DNA from: Gemmatimonadaceae bacterium
GTDB taxonomy: Bacteria > Gemmatimonadota > Gemmatimonadetes > Gemmatimonadales > Gemmatimonadaceae
DNA length: 64,000 nucleotides
Assembly (NCBI GenBank): GCA_016720905.1
Contig: JADKJT010000030.1
Location: forward strand, 372,001-436,000
Direction: 5' to 3'
The notes beneath the pieces were generated by a model. The model saw only the letters and a program-made list of their open reading frames with translations, ran no database searches and was not told where the DNA came from. The first letter of the stretch is position 1; each line of letters starts with the position of its first letter. Shown piece by piece: positions 8,415 through 19,200 of the stretch. Made by a program: the position numbers and the translations under genes.

Positions 8415-10340
8415 ATGCTATCCGCCACTCTCTTTGCTGCCGCCGTTGCCGCTGCCGTCCCCACCCCCGACAGCATCGTCTACCCGGTCATCAACCACGA
8501 CCGAACCGCCGGCTCGATGACGGTCCGCCGAAGTGGCGATACGGTCACGGTGCGTTACGTGTTCACCGACCGCAATCGCGGCACGCGCACGTTTGTCCGC
8601 TACCTCACTCGGCAGGGCCGCATCGTCAGCACCGAAATTCGACCCGTGCTGGCCGACGATCGTCTGGGCGAACCGTCCATGCGCCTGGAGATGGCCGGTG
8701 ACTCGGTGCGCCGATGGACGCCGGCCGCTACCTCAACGGAAGTGCGCAGAGCGGACACCTACTATGGCGTGAGCGCGACGCCATATGACCAGGTCCTGCT
8801 GGCGAAACAGTTGCTGAGCGCCCGGACGCACACGATGCGCCTCGCGAATGGGGATTCGTCGCGGCTGGAGATTCTGCGCACCGTCACTGTGCGCGCGACG
8901 CGCGGGGCACAGATCGTGCGCCTGGTGGCCATTTACCGAGGCACATCCACCACGCCACAGGTGCTCTGGCTGGATGCACACGACGACTTGTTCGTGACCG
9001 ACGTAGGCTGGTTCATGACCGTCAAGCCGGGCGCGCTATCCGCTTTGCCGCAATTGCGTCGTGTGGAGATGCAGTACCGCGACGCGCAGGCCGAGTCCCT
9101 CAATGCGCGCGTGATGACGCGTGCCGGCTCTGCCATTGCCATCAGGAATGGCGACTTGTTCGACAGCGAAACAGGCACCATGCGTCCGCGCACCACGGTC
9201 ATTGTGCGCGGAGATCGCATAGTCGCCGTGGGGCCCGACGACACGACACCAACCCCTGCCGGCGCCACCGTCATCGATGCCACGGGCAAGACTATCTTGC
9301 CCGGCATGTGGGACATGCATGGTCACCTGCAGCTCACCAGCCAGAACTCCGGCAGCCTGATGCAACTGATGACGGGCATTACCACCGTGCGCGACCTGGC
9401 GGCCGATCTCGACGTGGCCGTTTCGCAGCGCGATCGCGCCCAGGCCGGTCGCATTGCGGCACCGCGCGCCGTCCTGGCCGGATTCATGGAGGGTCCGCTC
9501 AAATGGGCGGGGCCGAGCGCCACCTTGGTGAGTACCGAAGCTGAGGCACGCGCGTGGGTGGCCCGCTACGACTCGCTGGGTTACAAGCAGATCAAGCTGT
9601 ACAACGTACTGCATCCCGATCTGGTGCCCACCATTGCCGCTGAGGCGCACGCGCGGGGCATGCGTTTGAGCGGGCACATTCCCCGCGGACTCACCGTGGA
9701 AGCGGCCATCCGGCTTGGATTTGACGAAGTCAATCACGCCGCCTTTCTGTTCTCCACGTTCTATCAGGATTCGCTGTACGTCCCCGCCATGCGCGCGTAT
9801 TCCGCCGTGGCATCGGCAGTGGCGGCCAATATCGATGTCGACGGCAAGCCAATGACCGACCTCATCACACTGCTCAAGGCCAAAGGCACAGTCATTGATG
9901 GCACGTTTGCCGTGTGGGTGCAAAGCGCCGGCACCGGCATTGCGCAGTCAGTGGGCGCCGGCGTGTCCGCCGATGTGGCGAAAGCCGACGCCAACTACCT
10001 GCGCTTGCTGAAACGTTTGTATGATGCCGGCGTAACATTGGTGCCGGGCACTGACGCGTTCGGCAGCACGTCTTTCGATACCGAACTGGAGATGTATGAG
10101 AAAGTGGGCATTCCCGCCGCGAGCGTCCTGCAGATGGCCACGATTGTGTCAGCGCGCGTGATGAACGACGAGAAAGACTACGGCAGTGTGTCGGTAGGCA
10201 AGGTCGCCGATTTGTTCATCGTGAACGGGAAGCCACAGGAGCGCATCAGCGATGTGCGCAAAGTCGAACACGTGATCCGGGGCGGACGCCTGTACAACAC
10301 GGCGACGTTGCAGCAGGCCCTCGGCACGCGAGGCCAGTAG
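8415..10340 (+). CDS. Secreted amidohydrolase-superfamily protein
   Basis: About 641 aa from ATG 8415, chosen over 8340 because it gives an N-terminal signal (LFAAAVAAAV). The first 250 residues form a beta-rich leader domain. The amidohydrolase part begins at IAIRNGDLFDSETG and has the metal ligands of the fold. These are DMHGHLQ (H302, H304), the bridging Lys region YKQIKLYN, SGHIPRG, VNHAAF, and the essential Asp in GTDAFG (D547). It ends with GKVADLFIVNGKP, typical of imidazolonepropionase/dipeptidase-like members. Exported amidohydrolases of this build are often prolidase-like or cyclic-amide hydrolases; the substrate cannot be read from sequence. It overlaps the next gene by 1 bp. Confidence 0.87.
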   Translation: MLSATLFAAAVAAAVPTPDSIVYPVINHDRTAGSMTVRRSGDTVTVRYVFTDRNRGTRTFVRYLTRQGRIVSTEIRPVLADDRLGEPSMRLEMAGDSVRRWTPAATSTEVRRADTYYGVSATPYDQVLLAKQLLSARTHTMRLANGDSSRLEILRTVTVRATRGAQIVRLVAIYRGTSTTPQVLWLDAHDDLFVTDVGWFMTVKPGALSALPQLRRVEMQYRDAQAESLNARVMTRAGSAIAIRNGDLFDSETGTMRPRTTVIVRGDRIVAVGPDDTTPTPAGATVIDATGKTILPGMWDMHGHLQLTSQNSGSLMQLMTGITTVRDLAADLDVAVSQRDRAQAGRIAAPRAVLAGFMEGPLKWAGPSATLVSTEAEARAWVARYDSLGYKQIKLYNVLHPDLVPTIAAEAHARGMRLSGHIPRGLTVEAAIRLGFDEVNHAAFLFSTFYQDSLYVPAMRAYSAVASAVAANIDVDGKPMTDLITLLKAKGTVIDGTFAVWVQSAGTGIAQSVGAGVSADVAKADANYLRLLKRLYDAGVTLVPGTDAFGSTSFDTELEMYEKVGIPAASVLQMATIVSARVMNDEKDYGSVSVGKVADLFIVNGKPQERISDVRKVEHVIRGGRLYNTATLQQALGTRGQ

Positions 10341-10999
10341 TGCACACCAGTGTGCCTAAGCGAATGCCGCTGCTGGTCGGTGCCGCGCTGCTGTTGCTCG
10401 GCGCGAAATGTGGCAGGACGTCGAGAGCGCCAGCGCAGGGCACGGGGCCAGCGAAGCCATCCGCTAGCGGCGCGAGCGCAGTGCCGGTGGTCACCGCCGC
10501 CAAGGCCCCTGTTGCTGTCAAAGAGGCGCCAGATCTTCAAGCGGACTCCGCCGATCAGGTCATGTACGGCGTGCGAGCCGTGCTCACCGACGCGAGTGTG
10601 ACTCGCGGCCTGCTGCTCGCCACTCGGGGGCTGGCCTTCGAGGACGGCACTCGACTGGAGCTACGGAGTCCGTCGGTGACCCTGGTGAACGCGCTGGGTG
10701 TGAAGGGCGCCGTGATCACCGCCAACACCGGCACGTATTTGCTGCGCAAAGGCCGTTTCGAAGCGCGCGGCCACGTGGTGGTAACCCGCAAAGACGGAAA
10801 GCGACTGGAAAGCGAACGGATTGTGTTCGATCTCGCGCGCAACCTGTTGAGTGGCGACAGCGGAGCGATGTACAGCGACTCGACGACCAAACGGAAAACC
10901 CCTGTCGCTGCGTTTGAGCTGGATCCCAACCTTGCGGAGCCAGTAAAACTGAAAGCGAAACCAGCTGTGAAGCCCAACACCACCAAGCCGTCGCGCTAA
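10340..10999 (+). CDS. LptC/LptA-like lipoprotein (OstA-fold)
   Basis: 219 aa from GTG 10340 (ATG 10364 is a good alternative) with a lipoprotein signal, LLLLGAKC (Cys24). After a Pro/Ala-rich linker (about 25-70) comes an LptC/OstA-type repeat domain. Its strands include MYGVRAVLTDASVTRGLLLA, FEDGTRLELRS, GAVITANTGTYLLRKGRFEA and GHVVVTRKDGKRLESERIVF, the step pattern of LPS-transport proteins. The role would be LPS transit across the periplasm, but no other lpt gene is nearby. It could be a divergent LptC paralogue. Start overlaps the amidohydrolase stop. Confidence 0.75.
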   Translation: MHTSVPKRMPLLVGAALLLLGAKCGRTSRAPAQGTGPAKPSASGASAVPVVTAAKAPVAVKEAPDLQADSADQVMYGVRAVLTDASVTRGLLLATRGLAFEDGTRLELRSPSVTLVNALGVKGAVITANTGTYLLRKGRFEARGHVVVTRKDGKRLESERIVFDLARNLLSGDSGAMYSDSTTKRKTPVAAFELDPNLAEPVKLKAKPAVKPNTTKPSR

Positions 11000-11003
11000 C
11001 CGG

Positions 11004-11894
11004 TTACGGAGCCGGTGCGTTCTTCCCCATCCCGACACTGTGCACGCCGAAGGCGCGGGCCGTCTCTGTGGCCTCGCGTTCGGACTCCTGGATAATGGGC
11101 GCCAGCGTCGCGCGCAGACCGCGTTGGACCATGGCGCTGCCCAGCACCTGCCGGAGCGCCGACATCCGGCCCAACGACGTCGGCACGAACACCTTTCGTG
11201 ACCGTGCCTCGATGGCGCGAACGAATGCGGCGGCGCAATCTCCGACTGGCGTAATTGTCCCGAACGGGCCCGGTAGCCTGCTGATGGTGCGTGTAAACGC
11301 CGCGACGTCCGCCTGAATATCGCGCACCAGGTCGGTGTCCACCCACGACATGTGTGCCGACCCCACATCCACGCCATGCACCGCCAGTTCAAGCCGCAAG
11401 ACGTTGGCCAACTGCTCCACGCCGGCCTTGGCCGCGCCATACGCGGAGAGGCCCGGCATGGCGCTGAACGCCGCCGCCGAGGAGACCAGCAACAGATAGC
11501 CACGTCGCTCGATCACGGAGGGCAGGGACGCCTTTACAATGCGGAATACGCCGCCAAGGTTCACGTCGATCACGCGAATCAGTGATTCGATATCGGTGGA
11601 GAGCAGGGTGCCGTTCGTGGCGATACCGGCGTTCGCCACGACCACGTCGATACCGCCCAATGCGTCGACCGTCTCGCGCACGGCGTCATCGACCGCGGCT
11701 TGATCCGTCACGTCACACGCATGCCACACATGCGCCCCACCCAGTTCGTGGGCGAGCGCCTGCAGCAACTCGGGCTCCATGCCCACGAGAGACAGCGTGG
11801 CCCCCCGTGACGCCAACTCGCGCGCGGTGGCGGCGCCGATTCCGCGCGCCGGGCCGGTAATCAAGACGACTTTGCCTCGCAACGCGTCGGTCAT
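11004..11894 (-). CDS. Short-chain dehydrogenase/reductase
   Basis: 296-aa classical SDR. Cofactor motif GPARGIGAAT (TGxxxGxG variant with Pro), DVTDQAAVDDA, NAG in VVVANAGIAT, catalytic Ser in LLLVSSAAAF and YGAAK. The C-terminal extension (MSALRQVLGSAMVQRG onward) resembles SDRs that act on lipids or steroids. Convergent with the LptC-like gene (4 bp apart). The next gene on the same strand, a hybrid kinase, ends 6 bp from its start, so co-transcription is possible. Substrate unknown. Confidence 0.9.
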   Translation of the reverse strand: MTDALRGKVVLITGPARGIGAATARELASRGATLSLVGMEPELLQALAHELGGAHVWHACDVTDQAAVDDAVRETVDALGGIDVVVANAGIATNGTLLSTDIESLIRVIDVNLGGVFRIVKASLPSVIERRGYLLLVSSAAAFSAMPGLSAYGAAKAGVEQLANVLRLELAVHGVDVGSAHMSWVDTDLVRDIQADVAAFTRTISRLPGPFGTITPVGDCAAAFVRAIEARSRKVFVPTSLGRMSALRQVLGSAMVQRGLRATLAPIIQESEREATETARAFGVHSVGMGKNAPAP

Positions 11895-11900
11895 ACGGCG

Positions 11901-14576
11901 CTACGTCGGAAGGGGGCGGTCGAGCGCATCGCGGACCCGCTGTGCCAAGGTGGCCATAGAATACGGCTTCGGCAGGAAGTCCACGTCGTCATCGAGTACC
12001 CCGTGATGCGCAATCACGTCCTCCGGATACCCCGATGCAAACAGGATGCGTAGCCTGGGCCGCAGTTCCCGCAGTCGATTGGCCAAGTCCCGTCCATGCA
12101 TGTCCGGCATGATCACGTCGGTGAGGACTAGGTCGGGCGACACGGTCCTCTCGGCAACTGCGCGAAGAGCCAGAATGCCAGATCGAAACGCCTCGACCCG
12201 ATAGCCCTGAGCCACCAGGACGCGCACGGCCAAAGCGCGAATCGAGTCTTCGTCCTCCACCACCACCACGGTCTCCGAACCCCGGGGAATCCTGGTTGTC
12301 GTCGGCGATATGTCCGGCGCCGCGCTGTCCTGGACGCGGGGGAGACAGATCCGAAAACGCGTGCCACGCCCCAGCTGGGAATCCACTTCGATATGCCCGC
12401 CATTCTGCGTGATCGCGCCGTACACCATGGCGAGTCCCAGGCCTGTGCCGCGGCCCGGTTCCTTCGTCGTGTAGAACGGCTCAAACAGATGCGACTGGAC
12501 CTCCGCACTCATACCCGTGCCGGTGTCCGACACGGTCAGCATCACATACTCGCCCGGGGGGGAGTCTGGATGGATTCTGGTGGAGCGGGCATCGAGCAGG
12601 ACATTCGCCGTCTCCAGACTCAGGCGACCTCCATTTGGCATCGCGTCGCGCGCGTTCACGGCCAGGTTGATCAACAACTGTTCAATCTGATTCGGATCGA
12701 ATCGAACCAGTCCGAGATCGGTCGACGTCGACAGAAAGAGCTCGATATCCTCGCCGAGCAGTCGACTGAGCATCCCATGCATGCGCGTCACGGATTCGTT
12801 GAGGCTGAGCACACGCGGACTGATGACCTGCTTTCGTGAGAACGCGAGCAACTGCTGCGTCAGACTGGCCGCCGAGTCCACGGCGCGGTCAACTTCGGCG
12901 AGATCCTCGGCAAGCGCACTCGGCGTCGGCACCTCGGTTCGCGCGAGATCCAGATAGCCCTTCATCACCGTCAGCAGGTTGTTGAAGTCGTGCGCCACGC
13001 CGCCGGCCAACCGTCCCACTGACTGCATCTTCTGCGACTGATGCAACTGCGCCTGCAGCCGCTTGGACTCCGTGACGTCGGCAATGGAGCCCATGAAGTT
13101 CATGACCCGCCCGTCGGTATCGTGCACGACGCTTACCGATAGCACGATATCAAATGACGTCCCGTCTTGCCGACGCGCCACCAACTCGCCCTGCCAACTA
13201 CCGGTCGCGGCCACAGATTCGAGCGCCGCCGCGCTGGCCTGGGGCTCGGCGAACTCCGTGGCGTGCAGGCCGACAATCTCCGATTCGGAGGCGTAGCCCC
13301 ACATCTGCAGAAAGGCCGGATTGGCGTAGCGCACTCGGCCTTCCGCATCAGCGATGACGATCGCGTTCAGCGATGTCGCAATCGCCTTATCCTTGATGCG
13401 CAGGTCCTCCTCAGCGCGCTTTCGTTCGGAAATATCGGTGATGCTGCCGCGCACCAGGCGGTGCGATGCCGACGGCAGACGCACCAGCCGTACCTCAGTC
13501 GGGAAATCGCGACCCGCCACGGTGCGATGCGTCCACTCGAAAACCGGCGATTCGCCCGCCAGCGCCCGTCCGATCAAGGGCATGGCGAGTTCAACGGACA
13601 GGCGTCCATCTGGTTGTCGCACTGGGCTGACATCGCTGACACTCAGTTGGAGCAGCGTGGTGCGGTCGCACTCAAACAGTTTCGTCGCATTGTCGTTGGC
13701 GTCCGCGAAGCGTCCGGAATCCATATCGTAGACGACAATAGCTTCCGGCGCGGATTCGATCTGTACGCGATAGCGCTGCTCACTTTCCGCCAGCGCCGCC
13801 TGCGCATTTCGCTGTGCCGTGATGTCGGTAATGAAGCCATGCCACAGCGTGCTGCCATCCGCGAGTCTTTCAGGGCGTGCGAGACCACTGCGCCATCTCA
13901 CGCCTTGCCGGGGAAGCACAACCCGGTACTCGGCGCTCCACGGTTCAAGTGTCTCCGATGATCGGGCGATGGAGGCGGATACCGCATCCAGATCATCAGG
14001 GTGCAGGCGACCGAATACCGCCGCGGCATCGTCGTGCACTTCTTGCGGCGTGACCTCGTAGATATCCCAGATGGCATCACTGGCGAACGGGAAGCACGAC
14101 CGCCCGTCCGGATACAATCGAAACTGATAGATGACGCCAGGGACCTGCCTGGCGAGATTGGCCAGCAGATCCGAGCTGGCGCGCAACGCCGATTCGGTGG
14201 CACTGCGTTGGGAGATGTCGGCAACGGTGACGTAGAAGCGCTCAATGCGGCCATCCGGTGCGCGTTCGCACTTCACATCGATTGCCGCCGGAATGACCGC
14301 ACCATCTTTGCGGACGAAGCGCTTTTCCAGCTTGTAGCCTTCGCTCTCACCCCGCATGACGCGGTCAAACTCCGTCAGGTCCGCCGAAAGATCGTCCGGA
14401 TGCGTGAGTTCGGCCCACGTCTTTGCGATCAATTCCTCGCGCGGATAGCCGAGGATCTCGCACAACGTTTCGTTGACCTGCAGCCAGAGCTTGGAAGACG
14501 GCGACGTGACCGCCATTCCGATGAACGGCAGGTCGTAAAACTGTTCATGGTCTCCCGCCCGCGGCTGGTCGGTCAT
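11901..14576 (-). CDS. PAS-rich hybrid sensor histidine kinase with C-terminal receiver
   Basis: About 891 aa from ATG 14576; upstream starts to 14750 would overlap the divergent mmsA gene. It has no membrane segment, so it is probably a cytoplasmic sensor. Several PAS/PAC domains are visible, beginning at DLPFIGMAVTSPSSKLWLQV, QVPGVIYQFRLYP, ESAPEAIVVYDMDSG and ATSLNAIVIADAEG. The kinase core follows: H-box GGVAHDFNNLL, N-box NLAVNARDAMPNGG, DTGTGM and GTGLGLAMVYG. A receiver domain ends the protein: VVVVEDEDSIR, with the phosphoacceptor Asp in LVLTDVIMPDMHG. The HDFNN type of kinase often phosphorylates its own receiver. The signal and output partner are not visible. Confidence 0.92.
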   Translation of the reverse strand: MTDQPRAGDHEQFYDLPFIGMAVTSPSSKLWLQVNETLCEILGYPREELIAKTWAELTHPDDLSADLTEFDRVMRGESEGYKLEKRFVRKDGAVIPAAIDVKCERAPDGRIERFYVTVADISQRSATESALRASSDLLANLARQVPGVIYQFRLYPDGRSCFPFASDAIWDIYEVTPQEVHDDAAAVFGRLHPDDLDAVSASIARSSETLEPWSAEYRVVLPRQGVRWRSGLARPERLADGSTLWHGFITDITAQRNAQAALAESEQRYRVQIESAPEAIVVYDMDSGRFADANDNATKLFECDRTTLLQLSVSDVSPVRQPDGRLSVELAMPLIGRALAGESPVFEWTHRTVAGRDFPTEVRLVRLPSASHRLVRGSITDISERKRAEEDLRIKDKAIATSLNAIVIADAEGRVRYANPAFLQMWGYASESEIVGLHATEFAEPQASAAALESVAATGSWQGELVARRQDGTSFDIVLSVSVVHDTDGRVMNFMGSIADVTESKRLQAQLHQSQKMQSVGRLAGGVAHDFNNLLTVMKGYLDLARTEVPTPSALAEDLAEVDRAVDSAASLTQQLLAFSRKQVISPRVLSLNESVTRMHGMLSRLLGEDIELFLSTSTDLGLVRFDPNQIEQLLINLAVNARDAMPNGGRLSLETANVLLDARSTRIHPDSPPGEYVMLTVSDTGTGMSAEVQSHLFEPFYTTKEPGRGTGLGLAMVYGAITQNGGHIEVDSQLGRGTRFRICLPRVQDSAAPDISPTTTRIPRGSETVVVVEDEDSIRALAVRVLVAQGYRVEAFRSGILALRAVAERTVSPDLVLTDVIMPDMHGRDLANRLRELRPRLRILFASGYPEDVIAHHGVLDDDVDFLPKPYSMATLAQRVRDALDRPLPT

Positions 14577-14727
14577 TTCAATCAGATGATACGGCGGTGC
14601 ACTCCGGGCGGCTAGCGGTCCGACGAGCAAGGATTCCGCCGACCCGCCTGACAGGGCGGGGACTTCCGAAGTAGGTTGCGATTGTCCGCACGCATCTGGC
14701 CACTCGTTCGTCGCTCGGAGCGCCTGC

Positions 14728-16248
14728 ATGAGCTCTGCCATCCCGTACACCGATTCGTTTTCAGTCGGTCATTTCATCAACGGCCAGGTTGTCGTTGAGC
14801 CGGACGCGCCGCGACTTCCCGTGTACAATCCGTCCACCGGCGTCATTTCGCGGGATGTGGCGCTCGGGACGGCGCAGACGGTGGCGGCGGCGGTCGCGGC
14901 CGCGCGTGCGGCCCTTCCGGCGTGGGCTGACTCACCGCCCCTGCGTCGGGCGCGTGTTCTGAACAACTATCTCTCGCTGCTCATTTCGCATCGCGATGCC
15001 CTGGCGGCCATGATCACCGCAGAACACGGAAAGACCTTTGCCGACGCGCAGGGCGAGGTCACGCGCGGCATCGAGATCGTCGAATTCGCGTGCGGTATTC
15101 CGCAACTGCTCAAGGGCGCCTACACCGAACAGGTATCCAGTGGCGTCGATAATTGGATCACGCGTCAACCGCTCGGGGTCGTGGCCGGCATCACGCCGTT
15201 CAATTTCCCCGTGATGGTGCCGATGTGGATGTTTCCCGTGGCGTTGGCCTGCGGAAACACCTTCGTGCTCAAGCCCAGCGAACGCGACCCATCGCCGTCG
15301 CTGTTGCTGGCCAGGCTGCTCAAGGACGCGGGCCTGCCCGATGGGGTGTTCAATGTGGTGCAGGGTGACAAGGTGGCGGTCGACGCCCTGCTTGCCCATG
15401 ACGATGTGAAGGCCATCAGCTTCGTCGGTTCGACCCCCATCGCGCGATACATCTACGAGACCGGTGCGCGCAACGGAAAACGTGTGCAGGCGCTGGGCGG
15501 CGCCAAGAACCACATGGTGGTGGCGCCGGATGCCGATGTGCAGCTGGTCGTGGATGGCTTGCTGGGCGCTGCCTACGGATCGGCCGGAGAGCGTTGCATG
15601 GCCATTAGCGTGGCGGTGCTGGTTGGGGAGATTGCCGACGTCGTGGTGCCGCAGCTGATTGAGCGTGTACGTGCGCTCCGGATTGGCGACGGTATGGACG
15701 CCGGTTCCGAAATGGGTCCAATCGTTCGACGCGAAGCACTTGAGCGGATTGAGCAGTACGTCGCGCTCGGTGTGGAGGAGGGCGCCACATTGCTGGTGGA
15801 CGGACGCGGCACAACCGTGTCAGGTCGGCCGGGCGGATTCTTTACCGGCGGCACCCTCTTTGACCACGTGACCGCCTCCATGCGCATCTACCGCGAGGAA
15901 ATCTTCGGACCGGTGCTATGCTGCGTCCGCGTGCCTGATGTGGCCTCGGCCATCGCACTGGTGAATGCCCATGAGTATGGCAACGGCGTGTCCTGCTATA
16001 CGCGCGACGGCAATGTCGCGCGTGAGTTCGCCCGCCGGATCGAAGTGGGAATGGTGGGCATCAATGTCCCCATTCCCGTGCCAATGGCGTGGCACGGCTT
16101 CGGCGGGTGGAAACGCAGTCTGTTTGGCGATATGCATGCCTATGGCGAGGAAGGCGTCCGCTTCTACACCCGACAGAAGTCCATCATGCAGCGCTGGCCG
16201 GAAAGCATCGGTGCCGGCGCCGACTTCGTCATGCCCACGGGGCGGTAA
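14728..16248 (+). CDS. mmsA: CoA-acylating methylmalonate-semialdehyde dehydrogenase
   Basis: 506-aa ALDH-superfamily enzyme that converts methylmalonate semialdehyde to propionyl-CoA in valine and inositol catabolism. The MMSDH-specific active-site motif GERCMAIS is present (Cys about 290), with ITPFNFPVMVPMWMFP and PFGGWKRS-like WKRSLFGDMHAYG at the end. The usual Glu of hydrolytic ALDHs is replaced by the LGGAKNHMVV segment, as expected for the CoA-dependent branch. ATG 14728 has GGAG about 8 nt upstream. It is divergent from the hybrid kinase with a roughly 150-bp shared control region. Confidence 0.94.
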   Translation: MSSAIPYTDSFSVGHFINGQVVVEPDAPRLPVYNPSTGVISRDVALGTAQTVAAAVAAARAALPAWADSPPLRRARVLNNYLSLLISHRDALAAMITAEHGKTFADAQGEVTRGIEIVEFACGIPQLLKGAYTEQVSSGVDNWITRQPLGVVAGITPFNFPVMVPMWMFPVALACGNTFVLKPSERDPSPSLLLARLLKDAGLPDGVFNVVQGDKVAVDALLAHDDVKAISFVGSTPIARYIYETGARNGKRVQALGGAKNHMVVAPDADVQLVVDGLLGAAYGSAGERCMAISVAVLVGEIADVVVPQLIERVRALRIGDGMDAGSEMGPIVRREALERIEQYVALGVEEGATLLVDGRGTTVSGRPGGFFTGGTLFDHVTASMRIYREEIFGPVLCCVRVPDVASAIALVNAHEYGNGVSCYTRDGNVAREFARRIEVGMVGINVPIPVPMAWHGFGGWKRSLFGDMHAYGEEGVRFYTRQKSIMQRWPESIGAGADFVMPTGR

Positions 16249-16263
16249 CGGGCCCGTGATGCG

Positions 16264-19200
16264 CTAGGGCGATCCCTTGGACGTGCTGACGCGCGGCCGA
16301 AACGCAATTTCGTCCAGATAGACCTCAGTCTTTCCCTTCGACTCATCACTGTCCGATTGGATCGTGATGCCCACAACCTCCAGCGCGTCGGTGGGGACGT
16401 TGGGATAGGCTTTGCGCAAGTCGGCGGCCAGATCGCGCGTGATCTGCTGCCAGGCGTCCCCCGTTTTCTCCGCGCCGATCGCGACCAGCCAGGCTTCCGG
16501 GAGTGTCGTCACCACCAGCGAGCGGCGTGACGATACTGCTTCGAGAAACGAGCCGTCCTTGGGGCGCAGACCGTCACGGTCCGCCGCATTCCAGGTGTAA
16601 CCAAAGAGCCGCGTGGCGTTCGGGACGCCAGGTCGCTTGTCCACCACCACGAACCACAGCTTGAACGCCGCGTCGCTGGCGCCACGGCGCCGCACCCCCG
16701 GATCGACGCCGCGCACGTTGACCGGGACGCGCAGGCGCATCGACAGCGACGGATACTCCACGGGCCGGAATCGCAGACTGACCGTGGTCATCTTGATTGC
16801 ACTTTCCTGCGTCGCCAGATGACACGCCCTTCCTGTCGTCGCGCCTTTGTCGGCGACGATCGAAAACCCATTCAGCAGGTCGCCCTCGCGACCGCCGTTT
16901 CCGGCATCGTAGATGAACTCATACTCGCGTCGAAACTCGCCGAGATCGCGCTGGTCGCAGTGCAAAATGAGCCCATCAGGGTGCGACTGGAGCATCATGG
17001 TGCGAATGCCGCGATCCTGCTGACTGCTGGCTTCCAGAAGACGAAATGTTGCCTGTGGAGTCCAGCCCGCCGACCCTCCGGGAAGTGGAGCGCGGGCGCG
17101 AAGTGACGTGGCGAACGGCGGCGCAATGGTGGCGGCGGCGCGTTGGCGACCGGCGGAATGACGCCAGTCGCGCTGCGCCGTAGCCCATGCCGCATCGCTG
17201 GTCGAATCGAGCGCCCCCAATTCGCCCAGTGTGATGACCACCGATTCAAGAAATGCTTCCTGTGGAAATGCGGACGCGGTGATGCCCGCAATGTGATCAC
17301 CGCGAACGCTCCCGAGGTCGACCGACGGCACGTCGGCGGGGAACCGCGAAGCGCTCAGTGCCACCACGCCGTCGTTGGGTTCCGTAAACTGCCCCACCTG
17401 CTTGGTCAGTTTCATCCACGGATGCGCGTCATGCACGTCACTGGTGAGCGCCAGCGAAAACAAGCGGGTGCGTTCACCCACCTGGTCGCCGAATTCACCC
17501 CAGAAAGCCCGTCGCGTGGCGGGGTAGAGTGATGGTGCAGAACCATCGGTTGCACAGGCGGTGGGAATCGTATCGCGTGACGCCCAGCGCACCAATGATG
17601 CCGGCAACTCCGCGCGCTCAGCCACCGGCGAACCAAGGTGCGGCGTGGCGATCGTCACCAGTGCGGCCACCTGCTGATGCGCAAATACCGAGTCGGCCAG
17701 CAGCGCCTCCGTGGCGTCAACTCCGCCCTTGGAGTAACCGATCAGCAAGTACCGAGGACGGGCGTACCCACGCTCAATTCGCCGGCGCGTGTCGTCACGC
17801 AGCCCGCGCAGCAGCGTGGACGCGTTGATGGTCGAACTGCAGCGTCCATCAACCCGGACGGACATGGTGCGAACGCCGAGTCGCTCACGCACGGCGTGCA
17901 ATCCGCGTTGCCAGATCTCCCCGTCAAAGAGCTCGCCATAAATACCGGGCACCAGGACAACGGTGATGCCGGACAGCTCCGGATCGTACAACAACGGGAT
18001 CGCCGCTGGCTCCACGCGCTGCCAGAGACTACGCTCAGCGAACACTTGGCTGAATAGGGTCGCGGCAAGGCGGGAGCGGCCCATCAGGCGTTCCGGGTCG
18101 GCACGCACCCGCGCCGCCTGCGCGCGGCGCCAGTCGCGCGCAAAGGGCCGATCACGGGAATCCAGAACACTGTCGGTTTCCGGGAAGTCGAGTGAGGCTT
18201 GCAGGAAGAACGGCAGCGTCCACGAGAGCATGGCCGCCGTGCGTATTCCGGCACCTCCACCAGCCTTGAGCGACTGCGTACCGCGCGTCCGTCGGCGATC
18301 CCAGTCGTCATACAATCCCGCCAGCGGCATCAATTCAGGAATTCCACGGACCTGATCGGCGGCCGTCCGCAGCCGATCATCGAGCTTGGCGGGATCAAGT
18401 GAATCGGCCAGGGCAAGCAATGTGTCGACGCCGCGCGCGAGTCCCTGCAGCACGTCCACCTTTGACAGACGCTTCTGCACATCCTTCCAGTCGAAGCCTG
18501 CGTTCAATGTGCCAGGCGAGTCGGCCGACGATGGCACCAACCCCTGCAAACCGCGCAGACGCGTCCAGTCGAAATAGCCAATGGACTGCACGACCGGCCG
18601 GGCGCGCCGGAGGAAGTCGGCATCCGCCGAGTGATCGGCATGCCGGGTCGCCACCTGCGGGGACGCGAGTACCTGCGCGCGCACCACGGAGTCCGGATTG
18701 AGCGGATGGAGCCAGTCCGCCTGTCGTAACAGTTGGCGTGGGGTCACCCGCATGGCATCAATCACTTCATCGGCGCGGACATCGTGCGGCAACTGCGTTG
18801 ACGTACTGGCCACGATGCCGAACGTGGCACGAGCGGACATCGAGCCGTGAGTGCGGACCATACGAACCGTGCGACCAAAGTCACCGTCATGAGCAAATCC
18901 ATCGGCCAGGTTCACAATCAGGTCCGGCGCATTCTCCACGCGCTTCTCGGCGGTCGCCACCAGGCGATGCAACGCATCAGGCCACGGTCCGTCAATCGAC
19001 GCATGCCGGGCAACGCTGTCCGGCACCCACCGAACGGTTTCGCGCGACGTGAGCGAGTCCGGTATCGCCAGCGGGTTGCCGGTGCGCGCCCGATAGGTGT
19101 ATTCCCACGAACGCCCGTCGCCAGCGACGCGCCAACGCACGGCGGCTTCACCACCATCGGCCGCACGCACCACGATTGTGCGCTCGCCATCGGCGACGTC

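Noticed and set aside
9036..9923. 295-aa minus-strand ORF inside the amidohydrolase
   Set aside because: Overlaps the metal-binding core of a well-supported gene; low-complexity shadow.
14577..14750. Extending the hybrid kinase to ATG 14750
   Set aside because: This would overlap the divergent mmsA start, and the extra residues carry no domain; ATG 14576 is preferred.
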